Notes: generated from the letters alone by a model not told the origin. 64,000 nucleotides of DNA from an uncultured Fidelibacterota bacterium (GCA_902576865.1 CACGWZ010000002.1:24001-88000), one strand, 5' to 3'. Shown: positions 17,280-27,780, counted from the stretch's first letter. Numbers and translations: made by a program.

Positions 17280-18485
17280 TTAGTGATTCCTATGATTAAT
17301 TGAATGAATAAGTTCTGTGTCATTTAAAGGTACAAGATTTGACCTTGAGGTTATATACTTAAATCCACCAATGAAAATTAGTGCAAAACTAAGCATTGTA
17401 ATCAAATCGTAAATACCAAAGTAAAAATTTTGCTTATGAACGGTAGGCATTATTATAAAATTAATATCAATATAGTGCATAAATAGAACCCAAATGGTCA
17501 TAATCTGTAGCAATCTAATATTTCTTTTTGATCCTCTAAAAATTAGGATGAAAAATGGTATGAAAAATTTACCCACAATTAATAAAACACTTATAGTTTT
17601 CCAAGAACCAACCCATCTATGCAGATACCATATAGTTTCTTCAGGAATGTTACTATACCATATGAAGTAAAATTGCGCTCCAGCTATGTAACAGTAAAAT
17701 ACTGTAAAGGCAAATAAGTACTTTCCTAAATCATGATAATGCTCAATAGACACTATGCCTCTCAAATATCCCTGATCTTGAAGTCTAATTATTGTAAATG
17801 TTAAAAAAGCTAAAAATGCTAAAAAAGCTCCTGCAAATGTGTAAACACCATACATTGTAGAATACCAATGCGGATCAAGACTCATTTGCCAATCCAATCC
17901 TGCAAATGTTAAACTTATAAAGAAAAAAACACCCATAGGACTCATACAAAAATATCTTAATCTCTCTAAAATTTTTATGTCTCCGCTTTTATCATGTTTC
18001 ATTGAATTAAAGTATATAAATAGTGCTATAATATTCCATAAAGCAAAATATAAGAATGCTCTAAAAATAAATGAGTCTTCGTTTAAATATGCCAATTTAT
18101 GTTGAATTAAATAATCAGCCTCAAAATCATGTGTTTTCCAATAATAGTGATTTGGAAGCCATTTAAATAATTTTTCCATACCAAAAATAATTGGAAGAAA
18201 TGGTACAGTAAATAATGGTATTAACATAATTGTATTTTCCATTATTCTTCTAATAGAAACGCTCCAAGTGGCAGAAAATGCATAATGCACCATAATAAAA
18301 AACATTCCACCAAGAATGATGCTCAGCCAATAAAAATAGGAAGTCAGGTAAGAGAAATAGAATACTTTATCTGATGATCCAAAAAACCAAGTTAGAAGTA
18401 AAGCGATATAACCAACCGATATTAAAATCAGATTATTTGATTTTTTTGAAACATAAGAATAAGTCTTTGGATCCAGATTCATCAT
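17280..18485 (-). CDS. actF: Alternative Complex III subunit ActF
   Basis: A 401-residue integral membrane subunit with about ten helices, related to the C-terminal half of NrfD/PsrC proteins. It starts MMNLDPKTYSYVSKKSN and contains repeated aromatic helices such as WQMSLDPHWYSTMYGVYTFAG, a typical ActF segment. Together with ActC it should form the membrane core of quinol:cytochrome c oxidoreductase. Its start overlaps the last base of actE. The final 20 residues are polar and probably cytoplasmic. Confidence 0.88.
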   Translation of the reverse strand: MMNLDPKTYSYVSKKSNNLILISVGYIALLLTWFFGSSDKVFYFSYLTSYFYWLSIILGGMFFIMVHYAFSATWSVSIRRIMENTIMLIPLFTVPFLPIIFGMEKLFKWLPNHYYWKTHDFEADYLIQHKLAYLNEDSFIFRAFLYFALWNIIALFIYFNSMKHDKSGDIKILERLRYFCMSPMGVFFFISLTFAGLDWQMSLDPHWYSTMYGVYTFAGAFLAFLAFLTFTIIRLQDQGYLRGIVSIEHYHDLGKYLFAFTVFYCYIAGAQFYFIWYSNIPEETIWYLHRWVGSWKTISVLLIVGKFFIPFFILIFRGSKRNIRLLQIMTIWVLFMHYIDINFIIMPTVHKQNFYFGIYDLITMLSFALIFIGGFKYITSRSNLVPLNDTELIHSINHRNH

Positions 18486-19090
18486 TAGTTATCGCTTACT
18501 TTGTTCTGCTCTTCTTTAGGTAAGTCTTCAAAAGAAGCATTTTGACTTCTTTGAAGTGCCCTAACATAATGAACAATGGACCAAACGTCTTCAGTATTTA
18601 TCTGATAGCCGTAGGCTGGCATGCTTCTTAAACCGTATACAATCGTGTTGTACATTTCTCCATCAGCTTGCTCCCTAATTCGCTGATCATGTAAATTTGC
18701 TGGAATTACTGGGTACTCGTATTGCGTAACAATACCCTTTCCATTTCCTACCTGAGAGTGACAAACACTACAATAAATATTATACCTTTCCTGCCCTCTA
18801 TTTAAAACATCAATAGATAATTCGAGTGGATTTGACATTATATAAGATCCATCATCATTCTTACCGCTAATAAATGAATGATTTTCAGCAATCATCCCTC
18901 TTGCTATGGTCCCTTCAACAGGTTTTCTCATAGTTGATCCATCAGCGAAAAAATTACTTTCTTCTAAAGAACGATATTTTTGTTGATTATCCATATTTGG
19001 ATTTAAATGAATTGGAGTGCTTTCAAACTTTGAACCTCTAAAACATCCAGTCAAAAAAAGTAAACAAATTAAGATAATATTAACTCTCAT
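18485..19090 (-). CDS. actE: Alternative Complex III monoheme cytochrome c, ActE
   Basis: A 201-residue lipoprotein cytochrome. The signal [16 protein letters not shown] ends in a clear lipobox (LTGC), so the mature protein is lipid-anchored in the periplasm. One heme c site, CSVCHSQVGNGKG, lies near residue 108, and the axial methionine is probably in GLRSMPAYGYQ. It is likely the electron exit of ACIII toward the CtaC cytochrome domain. It overlaps actD by 11 bases. Confidence 0.9.
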   Translation of the reverse strand: MRVNIILICLLFLTGCFRGSKFESTPIHLNPNMDNQQKYRSLEESNFFADGSTMRKPVEGTIARGMIAENHSFISGKNDDGSYIMSNPLELSIDVLNRGQERYNIYCSVCHSQVGNGKGIVTQYEYPVIPANLHDQRIREQADGEMYNTIVYGLRSMPAYGYQINTEDVWSIVHYVRALQRSQNASFEDLPKEEQNKVSDN

Positions 19091-19613
19091 CAGTCAATAC
19101 CTCAATTTCAGTTCCACCGATATTTTTTAAAAAATCGATTACATTATTTTCATTATATTTCGGGTCGTCAACTTCAATACTTACATAGAATGCATCGCTA
19201 CTGACATCAGAAAACTTTTCGGAGTAAAAGACAGGATGATGAAATCTTGGAATACGATTAAAAAACATCATTCCAAATACTGCACCAAATGCGCTGAATA
19301 AAACCATTAACTCAAATGTTATAATAGCATATGCAGGATATGCAAAATATGGCTTTCCACTAATGTTCATTGGATATTCAATAGAATGAATCCAAGTTTG
19401 TAAACCAAACCCAAATAATGCTCCAGTTAAACCCATTACTCCAATTACATAACCAAGTTTTGAGCGTTTTAAACCCATGGCTTCATCCATTCCATGGATT
19501 GGAAATGGTGAATGACAATCAAATTTAGTGAATCCTTCATTTCTTACTTGTTCTGCAGCATGAACCAAAGACTGAGGATTATCAAATTTTGCTATAACAC
19601 CATACTTATTCAT
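19080..19613 (-). CDS. actD: Alternative Complex III subunit ActD (DUF3341)
   Basis: A membrane subunit with two central helices (about residues 55 to 80 and 95 to 120) between soluble segments. It shows the DUF3341 features: [21 protein letters not shown] at the start, [23 protein letters not shown], and a C-terminal ferredoxin-like part. I chose the ATG at 19613 because GGAG stands six bases before it; an earlier in-frame ATG at 19625 is less likely. It overlaps actC by eight bases. The 'PxHGMDxAMGL' segment is diagnostic. Confidence 0.9.
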   Translation of the reverse strand: MNKYGVIAKFDNPQSLVHAAEQVRNEGFTKFDCHSPFPIHGMDEAMGLKRSKLGYVIGVMGLTGALFGFGLQTWIHSIEYPMNISGKPYFAYPAYAIITFELMVLFSAFGAVFGMMFFNRIPRFHHPVFYSEKFSDVSSDAFYVSIEVDDPKYNENNVIDFLKNIGGTEIEVLTDES

Positions 19614-20985
19614 GGCTATCTCCATGATGTGGGTCAGATTCAGGTAAAACTAATTTTGCTTCTGCAATTGAAACCATTGGTAAAAATCTTAAAAATAATA
19701 AAAATCCAGTAAAGAATAATCCGAATGTTCCCAAGTAAATGGCAACATCCCACATCGTTGGGTTATACATTGCCCACGCTCCAGGCATAAAATCTCTATG
19801 AAGAGTAATAACAACAATAACGAATCTTTCAAACCACATTCCAATATTTACTAGAATAGATGTTATAAATAGGAAAGGTATATGTCTTCTATATTTTTCA
19901 AACCAAAAGAATTGAGGTACTACCACATTACAAAATATCATTGCCCAATAACCCCACCAGTACGGACCCAAAGCTCTATTAACAAATGCAAATGATTCGT
20001 ATGGATTTCCGCTATACCATGCAACAAAAAACTCCATTGAGTATGCATATCCAACCATGCAGCCAGTTAATAACATAATTTGAGCCATCTTATCTAGGTG
20101 CTCTACAGTTATAATATGCCCTAAGTTGTAAACTTTTCTTGCAATAATTGAAAGGGTCATAACCATCCCAAAGCCAGAATAAATTGCTCCGGCAACAAAA
20201 TAAGGTGGAAAGATTGTTGTATGCCAACCTGGAATCACGCTAGTAGCAAAATCAGAACTAACAACACTGTGAACAGATAAAACAAGTGGAGTTGAAATAC
20301 CTGCAAGAACTAGATAAGCAAGTTCATAGTGCTGCCATTGACGATTACCACCTCTCCAGCCAAGGGCAAAAAAACCATAAACTTTCTTTTTTAACCCTTT
20401 TGCTCTATCTCTTAATGTTGCTAAATCTGGTATCAAGCCAGTATACCAAAAAAGTAATGAAACAGTAAAATATGTAAAAACAGCAAAGAAGTCCCAGATC
20501 AATGGACTTCGCATATTTGGCCACATCCCCATTTGATTTGGAAGTGGTAAGAACCAATAAGCAACCCATATTCTACCGACATGAATTCCGGGAAAAACTA
20601 ATGCGCAAATAACAGCAAATAAAGTCATAGTTTCTGCAAACCTATTGATCGCATTTCTCCAATTTTGACGGAATAAATGTAAAATAGCTGATATCAATGT
20701 ACCAGCATGACCTATACCAACCCACCAAACAAAGTTAATAATAGCCCAACCCCAGAAAACAGGATTGTTAATACCCCATATTCCAGTTCCTTCCCAAATG
20801 AGAAATCCAACACTTCCAACAAATATGGATAGAAGAGAAAGAGACAATCCAAATAACAACCACCATTGAATTGGTGTCCTTTTTTGCTCAGGAACACCTG
20901 CAATATCATTGGTTATTGATGTGAAATCCTGATTACCAGGAAGCAGTTTTTCTGCTCTAATCAAGGCTTTAGATTTGATTGACAT
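19606..20985 (-). CDS. actC: Alternative Complex III quinol-binding membrane subunit ActC
   Basis: A 459-residue NrfD-family protein with about ten helices. Landmarks include [39 protein letters not shown] and [19 protein letters not shown], all strongly conserved in ActC. It is expected to carry the quinol site near the iron-sulfur subunit ActB. The start follows actB by three bases. The C-terminus is histidine-rich (DPHHGDSHE) and contains the Shine-Dalgarno site used by actD. Confidence 0.93.
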   Translation of the reverse strand: MSIKSKALIRAEKLLPGNQDFTSITNDIAGVPEQKRTPIQWWLLFGLSLSLLSIFVGSVGFLIWEGTGIWGINNPVFWGWAIINFVWWVGIGHAGTLISAILHLFRQNWRNAINRFAETMTLFAVICALVFPGIHVGRIWVAYWFLPLPNQMGMWPNMRSPLIWDFFAVFTYFTVSLLFWYTGLIPDLATLRDRAKGLKKKVYGFFALGWRGGNRQWQHYELAYLVLAGISTPLVLSVHSVVSSDFATSVIPGWHTTIFPPYFVAGAIYSGFGMVMTLSIIARKVYNLGHIITVEHLDKMAQIMLLTGCMVGYAYSMEFFVAWYSGNPYESFAFVNRALGPYWWGYWAMIFCNVVVPQFFWFEKYRRHIPFLFITSILVNIGMWFERFVIVVITLHRDFMPGAWAMYNPTMWDVAIYLGTFGLFFTGFLLFLRFLPMVSIAEAKLVLPESDPHHGDSHE

Positions 20986-20988
20986 CTA

Positions 20989-23900
20989 CTAATAACTCCC
21001 ATTTTGAGATTTTGATACAAGCATTGGGTTCTGATTTCTAATCTTTGCTAAATAAGTTGTTCGTGGAGCAGTGCCCAAATGTGCAAGTAATGCATAATCA
21101 CGATTTCTTCTTTTTGCTTTGCTTACTTCACTATTTGGATCATTTATGTCTCCAAACTTTATTGCATCTGCAGGACATGATTGTTGACATGCAACTTGAA
21201 AGTCTCCATCTCTAATTTCTCTTCCTTCGTTCTCTGCAGTAATTCTTGCTGCACTTATTCTTTGATAACAATATGTGCATTTCTCCATTACACCTCTAAA
21301 TCTGATAGAAACATCTGGATTCATTGCCATTTGAACAACTTCAGGCAAATCTTTTGTATAATTGTAAAAGTTAAATTTTCTTACTTTGTAAGGGCAATTA
21401 TTTGCACAGTATCTAGTTCCAAGACATCTATTATATGTCATTTGATTTACACCATCTGAGGAGTGTGTTGTAGCTGCTACAGGGCAAACTGTTTCACAAG
21501 GAGCAAGTTCGCAATGAACACATGCCACAGATTGGGTAGAAACTTCAGGATTATCAGGATCTCCTGCAAAATAATTATCTATTCTAATCCAATGCATTTC
21601 TCTTCCATTCATAACCTGCTGCTTACCAACAACTGGTATATTATTTTCACTTTGACATGCAATGGAACAAGCATTACAAGAAGTACAACTGGTTAAGTCT
21701 ATGGACATTCCCCATTGTGGTCCTTTTGAATAATCCCAATCAGGATTATACATAGAATGATCAGCCCAACTTCTTTTTTTGTCTGGTTTATGTTGTTCAA
21801 CCTTTTTTTGAACCCAGTCAGGATTGTCTTTGTAATAATCTAATGTTGATTGTTTAACTAATTCTGGGATTCTTGATTGTGCTTCTTTATTAGCTAAATC
21901 ATCAAAACCTGGTGCAGCATATTTATCATCTTCTAATCCATGATGATCTTGGGTTGAAGCTAGTGGATATGTCTCATTTAAAACATTAATGGAACCATTT
22001 AACACAAATGATGGATTATTTGAATCCCTCAATGGATAAACATTAAATCCTACTTCGTTTCCGATTCTTCCACTAAACTTTCTTCCATAACCCAATTCAA
22101 GAGTAATTGATTTTTGATTTTGACCTGGTGTAATAAAGGCAGGAATTTTAATAGAATTATTTCCTACATTAATTTCTAACATTTGACCATTTTTAATATT
22201 TAATTTTTTAGCAACTTTCATACTTATTAATGCTGCATTATCCCAAGTTAAACTCGTTACTGGTTTTGGAATTTCTTGCAACCAACCATTGTTAGCATAC
22301 CTACCATCATAAACTGATGAAGAAGGTGTGAAAACAATTTCAAATTTATCATTATCTAAACTATAGTCATTTAATATTGCTGTAGTTACTTTTGAAATAG
22401 GCTTAACATTCACCTTCTTTAAAATTGGTTTTTTGTAAAGTCCATCGTGCAATGCCTTTTCCCATTCTCTTTCAAAATTTCCACTTTTAATGATAGTTGA
22501 TTTCCATACATTTTTTACAGTATCGTATGCGCTTTGCTCTGCAGAATAAACTATTGGAGAAAGTACCTGTATGACACTTCTTGAATCAAATAATGGCATG
22601 ATTTGAGGTTGAACTATGCTAACATGACCATCATAAGTCATAGCATCTCCCCAACATTCAAAATAATGGTTCATAGCAATATTCCATGAACAAAGCTTAG
22701 AAGTTTCATCAACTATATTTGTCAAATGCACAGCATTTTTAACTTTCTTCAAAGATTCAGTGAAACCAAAGTCTGGAGGTGAGTCATAAACTGGATTAGC
22801 TCCTAGAATGACTAAATTATCAATTTTACCATTTTCCATATCTTTGCATAGTGACTTAAAATTCTTTTGAGAAGAAATTTGAGACATTTCGAGAGGGTAA
22901 TAATCAATAGGGGCTTTCAAACTGTAATTGATTAAGGTAATTAATTGATGAAACTCTTTAGATAAAGAAGATCCTCCAATGATAATTGATTCTCCTCTAC
23001 GATCAAAAAGATCCTTTGCAGCAGCTTTAATCCATAAATTATTTGCACTCTTTATTTTTTTAGCATCAATCTTTAGCCCTAGCAATTTAAGCTCATATGC
23101 TAACTCAGCTAATAAATTTTCCATCTCATGCTGAGGTAAATTAAGCCTATGATCTGCGCTAGTGCCTGTAGAAGAAATAGAGCTTTCAGCAACATAAAGT
23201 CTGTTCATTGTACTATTTTCATCAACAATGTCTCTGTTTTGTGCAAACTTTCTTGTATGGTAGATATTATTATCATCAACACCTAAAAAGTCTGAACCTA
23301 GTGATACAATTATTTGAGCATTATCTAATCTATAAAGTGGTTGTAATTTTTTTGAAAATGCTAATTCAATACCATCATATACATTTTCGTTATTGACTGG
23401 TTCATAAACAATCCAATTAGCATTTGGTAAATTCTGTTTAAAATCCTCTTGAATAGACTTAATGGTAGGAGATGATGACTCTTGCATTAAAACTGCTAAA
23501 CCTCTTCCGTTGGTTTCATTTATACTTTTAGCAAATTTCAAATATTCATTCCAATCAACTTTTTTGCCTTGAAATTTTACTCCTCTTGCTCTATCGGGAT
23601 CATACATTTCAAGAGTACTAGCCTGAGTAAATGAATTTGATTTTCCTAAGGTGGTTGGATGTTTTTCGTTACCCTCAATTTTCATTGGCCTGTGATCATG
23701 GTTTTCAATTACAACACCCAATGCGTTATTTTTAAATGGTATAGTGCTAGCATAGTAATTTGGAATTCCAGGAATTGTACCAATTTCTGCCTCAACATAA
23801 GGAATTATTTTTTGTACAGGTTTTTTACACCCCTCTAAACCAGCTAATGCAACTGACGCTGCAATCAATGATAAAAAGTTTCTTCTAGATAAACCATTAT

Positions 23901-24060
23901 CGATGTTATGCTCAGATTGCTTAAGAAATCTTTTGTAATCTTCTTCAGATGAAATATCTTTGAGACTCTTCCAATAACCAAATTCTTGATTTTTTGTGTC
24001 CTCAAGCACATGAGAGTTTGTTTTAACAAATTCTTTATTTTTTTTATTTATCTGTGACAT
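20989..24060 (-). CDS. actB: Alternative Complex III iron-sulfur / molybdopterin-like subunit ActB
   Basis: A 1023-residue fusion. The N-terminus has a twin-arginine signal with lipobox, SRRNFLSLIAASVALAG followed by LEGC, so it is a Tat-exported lipoprotein. Residues 100 to 720 resemble the molybdopterin oxidoreductase fold but show no obvious cofactor cysteine/serine ligand, as expected for ActB. The last 270 residues are a ferredoxin-like B domain with cysteine clusters DLTSCTSCNACSIACQSEN, CVHCELAPCETVCP, CANNCPYK and CTYCYQ...CQQSCP. The ATG at 24060 was preferred over a TTG at 24069. It overlaps actA by 13 bases. Confidence 0.94.
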   Translation of the reverse strand: MSQINKKNKEFVKTNSHVLEDTKNQEFGYWKSLKDISSEEDYKRFLKQSEHNIDNGLSRRNFLSLIAASVALAGLEGCKKPVQKIIPYVEAEIGTIPGIPNYYASTIPFKNNALGVVIENHDHRPMKIEGNEKHPTTLGKSNSFTQASTLEMYDPDRARGVKFQGKKVDWNEYLKFAKSINETNGRGLAVLMQESSSPTIKSIQEDFKQNLPNANWIVYEPVNNENVYDGIELAFSKKLQPLYRLDNAQIIVSLGSDFLGVDDNNIYHTRKFAQNRDIVDENSTMNRLYVAESSISSTGTSADHRLNLPQHEMENLLAELAYELKLLGLKIDAKKIKSANNLWIKAAAKDLFDRRGESIIIGGSSLSKEFHQLITLINYSLKAPIDYYPLEMSQISSQKNFKSLCKDMENGKIDNLVILGANPVYDSPPDFGFTESLKKVKNAVHLTNIVDETSKLCSWNIAMNHYFECWGDAMTYDGHVSIVQPQIMPLFDSRSVIQVLSPIVYSAEQSAYDTVKNVWKSTIIKSGNFEREWEKALHDGLYKKPILKKVNVKPISKVTTAILNDYSLDNDKFEIVFTPSSSVYDGRYANNGWLQEIPKPVTSLTWDNAALISMKVAKKLNIKNGQMLEINVGNNSIKIPAFITPGQNQKSITLELGYGRKFSGRIGNEVGFNVYPLRDSNNPSFVLNGSINVLNETYPLASTQDHHGLEDDKYAAPGFDDLANKEAQSRIPELVKQSTLDYYKDNPDWVQKKVEQHKPDKKRSWADHSMYNPDWDYSKGPQWGMSIDLTSCTSCNACSIACQSENNIPVVGKQQVMNGREMHWIRIDNYFAGDPDNPEVSTQSVACVHCELAPCETVCPVAATTHSSDGVNQMTYNRCLGTRYCANNCPYKVRKFNFYNYTKDLPEVVQMAMNPDVSIRFRGVMEKCTYCYQRISAARITAENEGREIRDGDFQVACQQSCPADAIKFGDINDPNSEVSKAKRRNRDYALLAHLGTAPRTTYLAKIRNQNPMLVSKSQNGSY

Positions 24061-24695
24061 TTTTGACAATCTCCAACGGGTCTTTCCTCACCATGTTCTG
24101 CTACCCATGATGAAACAAATTGATCATAATCTGCAGGTGGGGTCCAATACATATTGGTTACTTCACTTACAGGTCTTACTTCTGGTGCATCAGATCTATG
24201 ACAATCTAAACACCAATCCATACTTAAAGGCTGAACTTGATAAACAACTTCCATTTCTGCAATATTTCCATGACAAGATATACAGGCTACTCCAGAATTA
24301 ACATGCGCGCTGTGATTAAAATAAGCGTATTCTGGAAGCATATGAACTTTAATCCATTCAATCGGTTTTCCAGTTTCCCAACTTTCTCTAACTAATTTTA
24401 ATTTCTCGCTATCAGTTTTTACATAAGTATGACAACCCATACATGTTTCAGTTGGAGGTATTACAGCTGAATAGCCTTGTTCAACACCAACATGACAATA
24501 ACGACAATCTATACCCATATCTCCAGCATGCAATTTATGACTATAAGGAACTGGCTGTGTAGGTGCATATCCTACATCAGTATAATATGGAGATCCATAA
24601 TACCAAATGAAAGAGGACAATGAAAAGACTAGCAGAAAAACTGCAATCAGGAAAATTCCTGGAAAATTATTTGTCCATCTTGGGAATAGTTGCAT
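24048..24695 (-). CDS. actA: Alternative Complex III pentaheme cytochrome c, ActA
   Basis: A 215-residue membrane-anchored multiheme cytochrome. One N-terminal helix (residues 12 to 32) is followed by five CxxCH sites: CRYCH, CMGCH, CISCH, CLDCH and CQKCH, the last at the very C-terminus. This is the ActA pattern. It is the first gene of the 14.6-kb respiratory operon and has AAAGGGA just before the ATG. The protein probably spreads electrons within ACIII on the periplasmic side. Confidence 0.94.
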   Translation of the reverse strand: MQLFPRWTNNFPGIFLIAVFLLVFSLSSFIWYYGSPYYTDVGYAPTQPVPYSHKLHAGDMGIDCRYCHVGVEQGYSAVIPPTETCMGCHTYVKTDSEKLKLVRESWETGKPIEWIKVHMLPEYAYFNHSAHVNSGVACISCHGNIAEMEVVYQVQPLSMDWCLDCHRSDAPEVRPVSEVTNMYWTPPADYDQFVSSWVAEHGEERPVGDCQKCHR

Positions 24696-24746
24696 ATAGT
24701 CCCTTTGCTATTGTTGCATTTTTACTCTTATTTATTTTTTGTAACC

Positions 24747-24761
24747 AGTAAAAATTTTACT
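24747..24761. promoter_or_regulatory. Inverted repeat in the actA / transporter divergent region
   Basis: AGTAAAA and TTTTACT flank a single central A in the 221-bp gap between actA and the divergent SLC13 gene, about 50 bases before the actA start. It could be an operator for the respiratory operon. In AT-rich DNA such a repeat can occur by chance, and I could not fix convincing -35/-10 boxes for either gene; the rest of the gap is AT-rich with nothing else I can support. Confidence 0.35.
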
Positions 24762-24916
24762 ATTAAAAATATAAAAAATTAAGATATCTAATTTAGTTTC
24801 TATTGTTAATAAATGTTACAAATATCGTGTAAAACATTACGTCTATATTGGGCTTCAGTCAAGACATAAAACTTAACTATTAACTTTTTTTAATTAAATA
24901 TGATAAATTCAAATTC

Positions 24917-26326
24917 ATGAACGAATCATATAAAGTAATTTCTTCATCAATTCTTTTCTGGTTTTCGCAAAAAAAATGGTTCGTATATAGTGTACTTGTT
25001 TCAATATTTCTTTTAAATTTATCTACTCCAGTTGGATTAACTGTGGCAGCCTATCATAGCTTAATTATTCTACTTCTTGTATTTATGCTTGTAACATTTG
25101 AACCTATCCCCTTTCCTGCAATAGCATTGCTTACATTAGTTTTACAAGTTGTGCTTGGAGTTGCTCCTCCAAATGTAGTAGCCTCTTCATTTATGAATGA
25201 CGCTGTATTGTTTGTAATGGGATCACTAATGTTTGCGATTGCAATTGTTCATCAAGGACTTGATATACGATTAGCAAAATTAATAATAAAAATTTTTGGG
25301 AAAAGTAAAAGATTATTTTTAGCAGGTCTTATGACAATCTCAGCTATCTTGTCATCTTTTTTAGGTGAACATACTGTGATTGCAATTATGCTTCCTATAG
25401 GATTATCTGTTATTAAAAATATAGATACTCAACAATCAGATGGAAAAAATGCAGTATTACTTACTTTATTTTCGATCGCATATGGTACAATTATTGGGTC
25501 GATTGGAACTCCATCAGGTGGTGCCAGAAACGTTATTATGATTAACTACCTTCAGGAATTTAGCAATGTTAGTATTGATTATTGGAAATGGATGAAACAC
25601 GCGTATCCAATTTTAATAATTCAGTTAATTGTCGCATATTATGTTCTTCAATTCACTTTTCCTTCATCGTTAAACAATATTAAAATGCGAGGATTCAAAA
25701 AAAATATTGGTAAAACCGATGTGAAAAAAAACATAAATCATCTTTTTTCGTGTTTAATAATTATTGGTATAATTTTCAGCTGGTTTACTTTTAATGATAT
25801 TTATGGATTAGGAATTATTGCTCTTGCAGGTGCATTAACATTTATGATTTTTGGAATGATCTCTTGGGAAGAAATAAATAAAAATACTAACTGGGGAGTA
25901 ATTCTACTTTTTGCTGCAACAATTTCATTAGGTTTTCAGATTAATGAAACAGGTGCTTCCTCATGGTTAGTAATGAAGTTTAATGAATTACTTGCTACTC
26001 TACCTTCCAACTCAATGAACGTGAGTTGGTCAATAATGGCTGTATTATCAGGACTGACAGCAAACTTTTTTACAAGCTCAGCTACGGTATCATTAATTGG
26101 CCCAATGGCAATTGAATTACATCCAACTGATATTTCCTTTGCTTTGTCTTCAGCTATTGCATCAGGATTTTCCTTTTTAACAGTAATATCGTCTCCGACA
26201 GCTATGATATTATACTCAACTGGACTCGTTTCAACAAAAATGTTTTTTAGAGTTGGAATATTGATGTTTTGTATTTCGATTATTATTTTATATTTAATGT
26301 CACAATTTTATTGGGTCACACTATGA
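24917..26326 (+). CDS. SLC13/DASS-family anion:sodium symporter
   Basis: A 469-residue membrane transporter with about eleven to twelve helices. The two halves carry the expected re-entrant loop motifs: IGSIGTPSGGARNVIMINYL near residue 196, and FFTSSATVSLIGPMA followed by ISSPTAMILYSTG in the C-terminal half. DASS proteins move dicarboxylates, citrate, sulfate or phosphate with sodium; substrate cannot be read from the sequence. The stop overlaps the start of a universal stress protein gene (ATGA), suggesting the latter regulates or senses transport. Confidence 0.83.
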   Translation: MNESYKVISSSILFWFSQKKWFVYSVLVSIFLLNLSTPVGLTVAAYHSLIILLLVFMLVTFEPIPFPAIALLTLVLQVVLGVAPPNVVASSFMNDAVLFVMGSLMFAIAIVHQGLDIRLAKLIIKIFGKSKRLFLAGLMTISAILSSFLGEHTVIAIMLPIGLSVIKNIDTQQSDGKNAVLLTLFSIAYGTIIGSIGTPSGGARNVIMINYLQEFSNVSIDYWKWMKHAYPILIIQLIVAYYVLQFTFPSSLNNIKMRGFKKNIGKTDVKKNINHLFSCLIIIGIIFSWFTFNDIYGLGIIALAGALTFMIFGMISWEEINKNTNWGVILLFAATISLGFQINETGASSWLVMKFNELLATLPSNSMNVSWSIMAVLSGLTANFFTSSATVSLIGPMAIELHPTDISFALSSAIASGFSFLTVISSPTAMILYSTGLVSTKMFFRVGILMFCISIIILYLMSQFYWVTL

Positions 26327-27204
26327 AAATTTTAATTGCAATTGGTGGTAGAGAATTTTCAAAACCAACATTAGACCTTGGAATGAAAATTGCAAATTCA
26401 TTTAAATCATCTACAACAATTGCATATGTCGGTAAAAAAATTAGTCAATTTTCTGAAAAGGATGTGAGTGTTGTACATCAAAATTTAGATAATAGAGAAC
26501 TTTATAGACCAGGTATTAGAACTCTTGAATGGGCTTATGATTTTTTAATTTCCAAAAAATATATTGAAGAGAAAGATTCTAATAAGTTTAATGACTATCT
26601 ATTGGTTGACGAAGAAAATTCAAGAATGAAAGTGCTACTTAAAGGTCAGCAATCTGATAAAATTGATTTAATTATGAGAACTGGCGAAATAATTGAACAA
26701 TTAAAAAATGAAGTAGAAACTAATAAACATGATATTACAATAATTGGTGGAGGAGGAAATAAAGGTATTCATCAAAAATTAGTTCAGTTTATCGATAGTT
26801 CAGTTTTTGTTGTTAAAAATTATTCTGTAAATAAAAAATATAGGATTCTTGTTCCTGTAAATGAATCAAAAGGTTCTGATATGGCTATAGAAACTGCAAT
26901 TAATTTTGCAAAATCTTATAAACTTGATGTAGAGATAGTTTCAGTCCCCGAGGGAAAAAAATCAATTAAAGAAGTAGAAAAAATTCTTTTAAAAACAAAA
27001 GATAAATTTTCGAAAAATAAGATAAAAGCTTCAACAAAATTGATTAGTGGTTCAGCTGTAAACTCAATTGTAAATCATGCTAAAGATGATAGCATTGTTA
27101 TTTTAGGAGTATCTCCAAAAAATCCAATTATGAAATATTTCTTTGGTAGCAAACCTTTAAGTATTGCTCAGAAATGTAATTGTCCAGTTCTAATAACTAA
27201 GTAA
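26323..27204 (+). CDS. Tandem universal stress protein
   Basis: A soluble protein of 293 residues with two USP-like halves. The start MKILIAIGGREFSKPTLDLG and, after about residue 165, KYRILVPVNESKGSDMAIETA mark the two domains. The second half ends with the nucleotide-binding-like GVSPKNPIMKYFFGSKPLSIAQ, of the G-x2-G-x9-G/S type. I moved the start to the ATG at 26323, which overlaps the transporter stop as ATGA; an upstream in-frame start would add an unlikely membrane-like tail. It may bind ATP or AMP and modulate the transporter. Confidence 0.8.
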   Translation: MKILIAIGGREFSKPTLDLGMKIANSFKSSTTIAYVGKKISQFSEKDVSVVHQNLDNRELYRPGIRTLEWAYDFLISKKYIEEKDSNKFNDYLLVDEENSRMKVLLKGQQSDKIDLIMRTGEIIEQLKNEVETNKHDITIIGGGGNKGIHQKLVQFIDSSVFVVKNYSVNKKYRILVPVNESKGSDMAIETAINFAKSYKLDVEIVSVPEGKKSIKEVEKILLKTKDKFSKNKIKASTKLISGSAVNSIVNHAKDDSIVILGVSPKNPIMKYFFGSKPLSIAQKCNCPVLITK

Positions 27205-27697
27205 GTACTTCAACCACTTTATCATAGTCAGGTTCATGACCTGTTTGATCTACTAGCTGTGTATAGATAATCCTGTGGTTAGAGTCTGTAACAACTACCG
27301 ATCTAGCTAATAAACCTTGAAACTTTCCATTTGTGTGTAATATTCCATAATCATTAGCAAAATCTTCATTTCTCATATCCGATAAAAAGACTACATCATT
27401 AATATTATGATCGATGCAAAAATTTTTATGACTAAATCCTAAATCTCTAGAAATGCATAAAACAACTGTATCTTCAAATGAGCTCGCCAAAGCGTTGAAC
27501 TTTACCGCAGCTGCGGAACATACAGGAGTACTCATGCTTGGAAAAATATTTAATACTAATTTTTTTCCTTTGAAATGCTCCAAATCAACATTTTTTAGAT
27601 CACCGTCTGCTAAAAGAAAGTTTGGTAATTGACTACCAACTTGCGGCAATTCACCATTTAATGTTACTTCGAAGTCACCTAATTTTACTTTTGCCAT
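27197..27697 (-). CDS. tpx: Thiol peroxidase (atypical 2-Cys peroxiredoxin)
   Basis: A 166-residue peroxiredoxin of the Tpx group that reduces hydrogen peroxide and organic peroxides with thioredoxin. The peroxidatic cysteine lies in FPSMSTPVCSAAAVKFN (near residue 61) and the resolving cysteine in DLGFSHKNFCIDH (near residue 95). Spacing and length match Tpx. The gene converges on the USP gene with an eight-base overlap and is divergent from sodB, with 83 bases between them, so two oxidative-stress genes share a promoter region. Confidence 0.93.
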   Translation of the reverse strand: MAKVKLGDFEVTLNGELPQVGSQLPNFLLADGDLKNVDLEHFKGKKLVLNIFPSMSTPVCSAAAVKFNALASSFEDTVVLCISRDLGFSHKNFCIDHNINDVVFLSDMRNEDFANDYGILHTNGKFQGLLARSVVVTDSNHRIIYTQLVDQTGHEPDYDKVVEVLT

Positions 27698-27780
27698 ATT
27701 TTTCCCTATTCATGTTTATTATATATCTACTAAATTGGAATTAAATTTATGAATTAAAAATTTATTAAAAGGAGTTTTTT

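Noticed and set aside
20989-24060. ActB as an active molybdopterin enzyme
   Set aside because: No clear cofactor-ligand residue or N-terminal iron-sulfur cysteines; context and fusion match ActB of ACIII.
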